DNA of 64,000 nt. Source: Trichoplusia ni (Eukaryota > Arthropoda > Insecta > Lepidoptera > Noctuidae). A model generated the notes under the pieces. It did no database searches, was not told the DNA's origin, and worked only from the letters and a program-made list of their open reading frames with translations. The stretch's first letter is position 1. Each line of letters begins with the position of its first letter. Made by a program: the position numbers and the translations under genes. Positions 59,501 to 64,000 of this stretch are shown here, piece after piece. The DNA is taken from the NCBI RefSeq assembly GCF_003590095.1, contig NW_020799994.1, positions 248,001 through 312,000 of the forward strand, written 5' to 3'.

Positions 59501-60937
59501 ATTGAGCTGTATTTAATGTGGATAATTAGAGCATAGTAAAGAATCGACAGCACTTAATATTTTAGCTCATCATAGTTTTAAATTAATATTTCGGTATACA
59601 TATCAGACACCATCTCTTCAGATTTTAAATATTTTTCCTCAAACATGCTTTCTGCTTTCAAGCTAGGTTTGAGTAGCTCGATCAATACATTTTTAGTTTA
59701 CCTTTTAGTATCTTACCTTACCATTACCGCTTAGTATTTATGGTATAAATAGTGTGTTACAGTATTTATTCAGAGATATGATGATATCTTTATTACAACA
59801 AGTCAATTTCATCAATCGTCTGCAATTAGGATCACAATCATAGCAGCTGATGACACTGACATTTCTCAATTTCTGTCAGATCATGACAGACTACAGAGTA
59901 TACTCTGTCCGTGCTAAGTTGCCCTTTTTGACAGATTGTTAAATTCACCACTATCTGAGGGGCAGTAAGAATCTACTAGTTCTAGTTTAAGTAATATTCG
60001 ATTTTATGCTTGAACATTATTCGATCGATTTAATGGGTTACAATAATTTTACTTTCAAAAGGTACTACCTGTTTACTAACACGCTGTTATTGTCATTATG
60101 AAGTTTAATATAATTTACGGACACATTACCACTCCTGCTAAAAAAAACAACTGTAGGTACTCGTAATTGCTTATAATGTATCATTGATCAAGTGTTACTG
60201 GTGCCCTAAAATAACTGAACAAATCAAATTGTTGCAATATTGATAGGTATGATTATACAGGGTCAACAATTTCATACGTTTTTTTAAGTATTAGACAGTT
60301 GGCAGCGCTCTTTTCACGACAAATCTATTTTTAGTTGTTTTACAATAGCACGTGTAACCAATTAAGACGTGAACGTATACAGCATTTACTCATTCAACCT
60401 TCTAGATATAAATAAGATTTTCATCGTATTTCCTGAAATAATTTCAAGGTGCTTAGTCACATGATCAAGACATTATTTCTCTATTTTCTCCTGAAAACCT
60501 TTATAAATATTGAGGAAAAGTTGTATTGAGTATTAATTCTCAATTGCATTTTTTCCTTATTGCAATAAAACAATAAAAAACAGAAAATATATTTTTATTA
60601 AATGTCAACAGCAATAATTTACGATTTTATCACACATTTACTTAATACTATTCTTAATTCTATAAAATATACACGATCTTTTCTGCATATTCTTGATTAT
60701 CAAGAATACAAAAATGTTATTTTTTTGACAAGTATATACCTTACATATATACATAAGAAAAAAAATATCACTTTTTATTTTTATTAACTAACATTGAGAT
60801 TACTAACATTTATATATCACACATTTTCGAGATGGAATTATTATATAAATTATTGTACTATAATAAATTGCTTTACTAAATGATGCTATAAAATTCGTCT
60901 AAAATGTTTAAAAATTGGCTAATTCAAATATATCATT
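59501..60937. other. TECPR1 upstream region and Mpv17A downstream region
   Basis: No coding exon. The part adjoining 59500 presumably holds the TECPR1 5' UTR and promoter. The part adjoining 60938 is the AT-rich 3' UTR of the first Mpv17-like gene. Confidence 0.45.
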
Positions 60938-62110
60938 TCATAAAGTTGCTTTTAGCAATTTAACAGGGTTTGTAGTTGATGACACAATGACTTTCTCTTT
61001 ATCCAAATGTTTCATATATGCAAGGTAGCAAGTCCACACAAGACTACAAAGACTAATAAATGGTACCCTGTTTCTTGGAGGAATGAGACAGAAATTTATC
61101 ATAGCTATAGCTGGCCATATTGAAACACCCATCTGAAACATTAAAAAAAGCCCATCTGAAAAAGTAAACACAATAGTTCACCAATGTTGTATTCTCCATA
61201 TACTCACTTGCTCATATCATAGTAATTAAATAACCACATCCAGGGAAGTGAAGGCAAAAATTATTTGTCAATTTAAAAGTATTGGATATTAAATATTCAA
61301 AAATATTAAGCTTTGATTAACTGTAGAAAAATGGGTACTTACATAGATTTATGAAAACTTGTGGATTAAAAAAAAAAATCTGGGAATTACCAATAGAGGA
61401 CCAATGCCTGCCACAAACTTCACACATGATAATATGAAAATACAATACTCAAGTATTACCTTATATGTTGGTAGAAACTTGGCTTCAACTTCAGCAACAG
61501 CTTCATTGAAAGGCTTTGATTCTAACAGACTCATGGTAAAGTAGAAGCTGCACATAGCAAATGGTGTGTAGGTTAAAGTTTCAACAAATGTCTGCAACAT
61601 AAATTTTTTTATTACCTATAACACTTATCAAACATGAAATTATTTTACTATTCATGTAACCATGATACTTTTATTGCAAATATTGTGTAATCTATCATTT
61701 GAATTGCATATCATCTATCACTTATTAGGGCATATTACCTTGATTATGCCAGCACGTATCGAGTTTCCAGGCCACATAATATTAGCAATTGTAAGCCAAC
61801 TATACAAAGTAGGGGCAACATAACAGGAGCCATATAGACCATAGCGGGCACATCTCCACCAGTCATAGTCACCTTTAAAACAGAGTTACATTGAACAATA
61901 ACAAAAATTAAATGATAAATTAAGACTACTAAATGCAATTTTTTTACACAGGAATTACTTTAAAACGTGAAAATACTCACCAAATTTATTCCTTTCAAAT
62001 GTTTGCTGAACTAAACTAGATGTGGGCCAAATAACACAATAGGATGCCATTCCTCGTAATAGAGGATATTTCGAGAATGCATTGTATATTTTACTGTAAA
62101 TTGTAGGCAT
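60938..62110 (-). CDS. Mpv17/PMP22-family membrane protein, copy A
   Basis: Exons 62110-61981, 61872-61739, 61591-61460 and 61132-60938 give 196 residues with matching phases. Typical family features: start MPTIYSKIYNAFSKYPLLRG, then W-rich DYDWWRCARYGLYGSCYVAP, an NIMWP motif, TFVETLTYTPFAMCSFYFTM, and the C-terminal signature MGVSIWPAIAMINFCLIPPR followed by NRVPF...W. Mpv17 relatives are four-helix proteins of mitochondrial or peroxisomal inner membranes, linked to mtDNA maintenance and possible channel activity. Which paralogue (Mpv17, Mpv17-like, PXMP2) this is cannot be settled. It is paired with a close tandem copy upstream. Confidence 0.9.
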
Positions 62111-63114
62111 ATCTGAGAGAATTAAAAACAATTGATTATTTCTTATATAAGTTCATAATTCCATAGCAGCTTTAAAAGTCTATAAGGAAACGTCGCTTTA
62201 CGAGATTTCCTGGTAAAATGCCAACATTACACCTATAAATAAAGTTGACCAACGTAAACCATAATACATCCACGGTAAATTGAAAAACTAAACTACGAGC
62301 CTTCCTACAGGCGGGCTGCTACACCACAAGTATACAACACAAATGTCACAATTATTTTGACTGACCGTGAAATGTGAATTGACACTGACAAGTGATATGA
62401 CATAAACAGCTGACTATGACTTACAAAGTTGCCAGTCTTCAGTTAGTCTTTATATTTTACGACAAAAACTTTTATTAAAATTATTTTGTGAATCTTTGTT
62501 TCTTTTAAAGGTTCACAAATAATTATTATTATGGCTATGCTAGAGGCTGTTTTTGATAATGTTCTATCACTTTACTAGAAGATAAAAAAGTAACTTGTAA
62601 GGAATTAATACCAATTTTCATCAGCCCAAGAGCAAATTGAAATGTTAATGTCTTAAATTACGCTAGATTTGCTAAATATTTAGTTATTACTTACGTATAC
62701 CCTATTTACAATGACACGAGAATTAAAAAATTTTAAAGGTTGCGATTGAAACGTCTAATTATGTATTATTGATTAACGTCCATCAAAAGCATCACAAAGA
62801 CAGTGCAATATAAATATTTTCAGTAATTGATTGTTAAAATTAACTTTTCGAATTCTTGCATTCATAGTTCAGATGATATTTTCTCGTGCCAAAGTGAATA
62901 GGATGTAGATGTAATCTTTAAGGACTGCTCATAGTGAATAACATCGCGTAGAATTTGATAAGATTAATAAATGTTTTTTTTTATAAGAGTGCATTTTATT
63001 TCAACCTTAAAATCCTTTACCCGTAAAGCAAATAATCACAATAATATTTTTGTCCTTTTCTAGAGAATTATTGAATATTGACCCACTTATAGTAGTTGAC
63101 CCTGATTCTATGAA
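62111..63114. other. Spacer between the two Mpv17-like genes
   Basis: About 1 kb, AT-rich. It should contain the promoter and 5' UTR of copy A and the 3' UTR of copy B. No coding signal seen. Confidence 0.5.
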
Positions 63115-63863
63115 CTATAAGGTTGCTTTTAGCAATTTGACAGGGTTTGTAGTAGATGACGCAATAACTTTTTCTTTGTCTAAGTGTTTCATATATGCAA
63201 GGTAGCATGTCCATAAAAGACTACATACACTAATAAATGGTACCCTGTTTTTTTGAGGAATGAAACAGAAATTTATCATAGCTATAGCCGGCCAGACTGC
63301 AACACCCATCTGGAACAAATTTAAGAAAAAAGTTCATTTACATACACTATACACTTAATTCACACAGATTTAATTATTCATCTGCAATTAAAACATACTC
63401 ATCCAGTGGCGACTCAAACTTTTGAGAATTAAAAAAATATCTCTGTATAACAAAAAATTACATACATGTTTGAGCATTTGTGTAAATTTTTAAATGCAAA
63501 GTAATTTAAACTATATTAAAGAATTCAAGCACATTACATCCATAATAAATGAATACATTTGATAACACTTGACATACATTGTTTACAATAGAGTAGATAA
63601 AATTTCCTTATCTTGGTTGTTGACAAGTGACTGGCAACCAGGAGAGGATTTTAATGAAGTGAGGCCTCAGAGAGTTTTTTAAAATAATTTGATGATAAAG
63701 CTAAATAATAAGACAAATAAATCTCAAGTACCTTGTATGTTGGTAGAAACTTGGCATCAACTTCTGCAATAGCTTCATGGAATGGCTTTGATTCCAGTAG
63801 ACTCATGATGAAGTAAAAACTACACATACTCAATGGTGCATAGGTAAAAGATTCCGCAATTGT
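63115..63863 (-). CDS. Mpv17/PMP22-family membrane protein, copy B (5' part outside window)
   Basis: Only the last two exons are inside: 63863-63732 (132 nt) and 63309-63115 (195 nt), the same sizes and phases as copy A. The final exon begins MGVAVWPAIAMINFCFIPQK, and its last 20 residues (VIASSTTNPVKLLKATL end) are nearly identical to copy A. The penultimate exon (TIAESFTYAPLSMCSFYFIM...FHEAIAEVDAKFLPTYK) is clearly homologous but more diverged. The first two exons must lie beyond 64000; none is visible in 63870-64000. Confidence 0.88.
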
Positions 63864-64000
63864 CTGCAATCATAAATGTTTATTTCCTACAAAACTGACC
63901 ACAACATTATTTTATAAATTACATTTATATAAATATTGTGAAATCAATAGTTTACATTGCATGTCTTTAAGTTCCACTGTTATCAATTATGAGTTTTATA

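Noticed and set aside
1..64000. tRNA, rRNA, CRISPR arrays, bacterial-type operons or viral genes
   Set aside because: None seen on reading both strands; the close Pcc1/PIG-P spacing is the only operon-like arrangement and is eukaryotic in style.

Overview
The window is nuclear DNA from an insect, almost certainly a moth or butterfly (Lepidoptera). It is AT-rich and intron-rich. Several non-autonomous Helitron-like repeats of the Lep1 type recur in it, with the characteristic end GCGGGCAACAGCTAGT, and the proteins look like arthropod orthologues. A noctuoid moth is a guess only. There are no bacterial features, CRISPR arrays, rRNA or tRNA genes that I could recognise.

Layout. 1-9.2 kb: a TOX-family HMG-box gene on + with a 48-residue polyglutamine tract. 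9.8-10.6 kb: a GC-rich degenerate repeat. 11.5-14.1 kb: Rer1 (+), the ER retrieval receptor. 14.1-18.9 kb: repeat-bearing intergenic DNA. 18.97-20.46 kb: a complete calcineurin A catalytic subunit (+) in one uninterrupted exon. 20.5-29 kb: 3' UTR and gene-poor DNA with repeat remnants. 29.08-30.26 kb: a compact pair on -, Pcc1/LAGE3 (KEOPS subunit) and PIG-P (GPI-anchor synthesis), 7 bases apart and apparently on one dicistronic mRNA. 30.5-36.8 kb: an accessory block with an intact hAT transposase between two very long inverted repeats (2 x 517 bp and 2 x 1179 bp) that I found effectively perfect by eye.

37.5-45.4 kb: Dp1/vigilin (-), a multi-KH RNA-binding protein, divergent from SF3B1 (+, 46.2-53.7 kb), the core U2 snRNP splicing factor. 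54.9-59.5 kb: TECPR1/Peroxin-23-like tectonin protein (-), convergent with SF3B1. It carries two dysferlin regions, a PH domain and a galectin-type domain that keeps all its classical sugar-contact residues. 60.9-64.0 kb: two tandem Mpv17/PMP22-family membrane proteins (-), the second cut by the window edge.

Exon models were built by hand from reading frame, GT-AG sites, phase and family similarity. The multi-exon phases add up exactly in every complete gene. The most interesting observations are the Pcc1/PIG-P dicistron, the galectin domain inside TECPR1, and the pair of giant palindromes bracketing the hAT gene.
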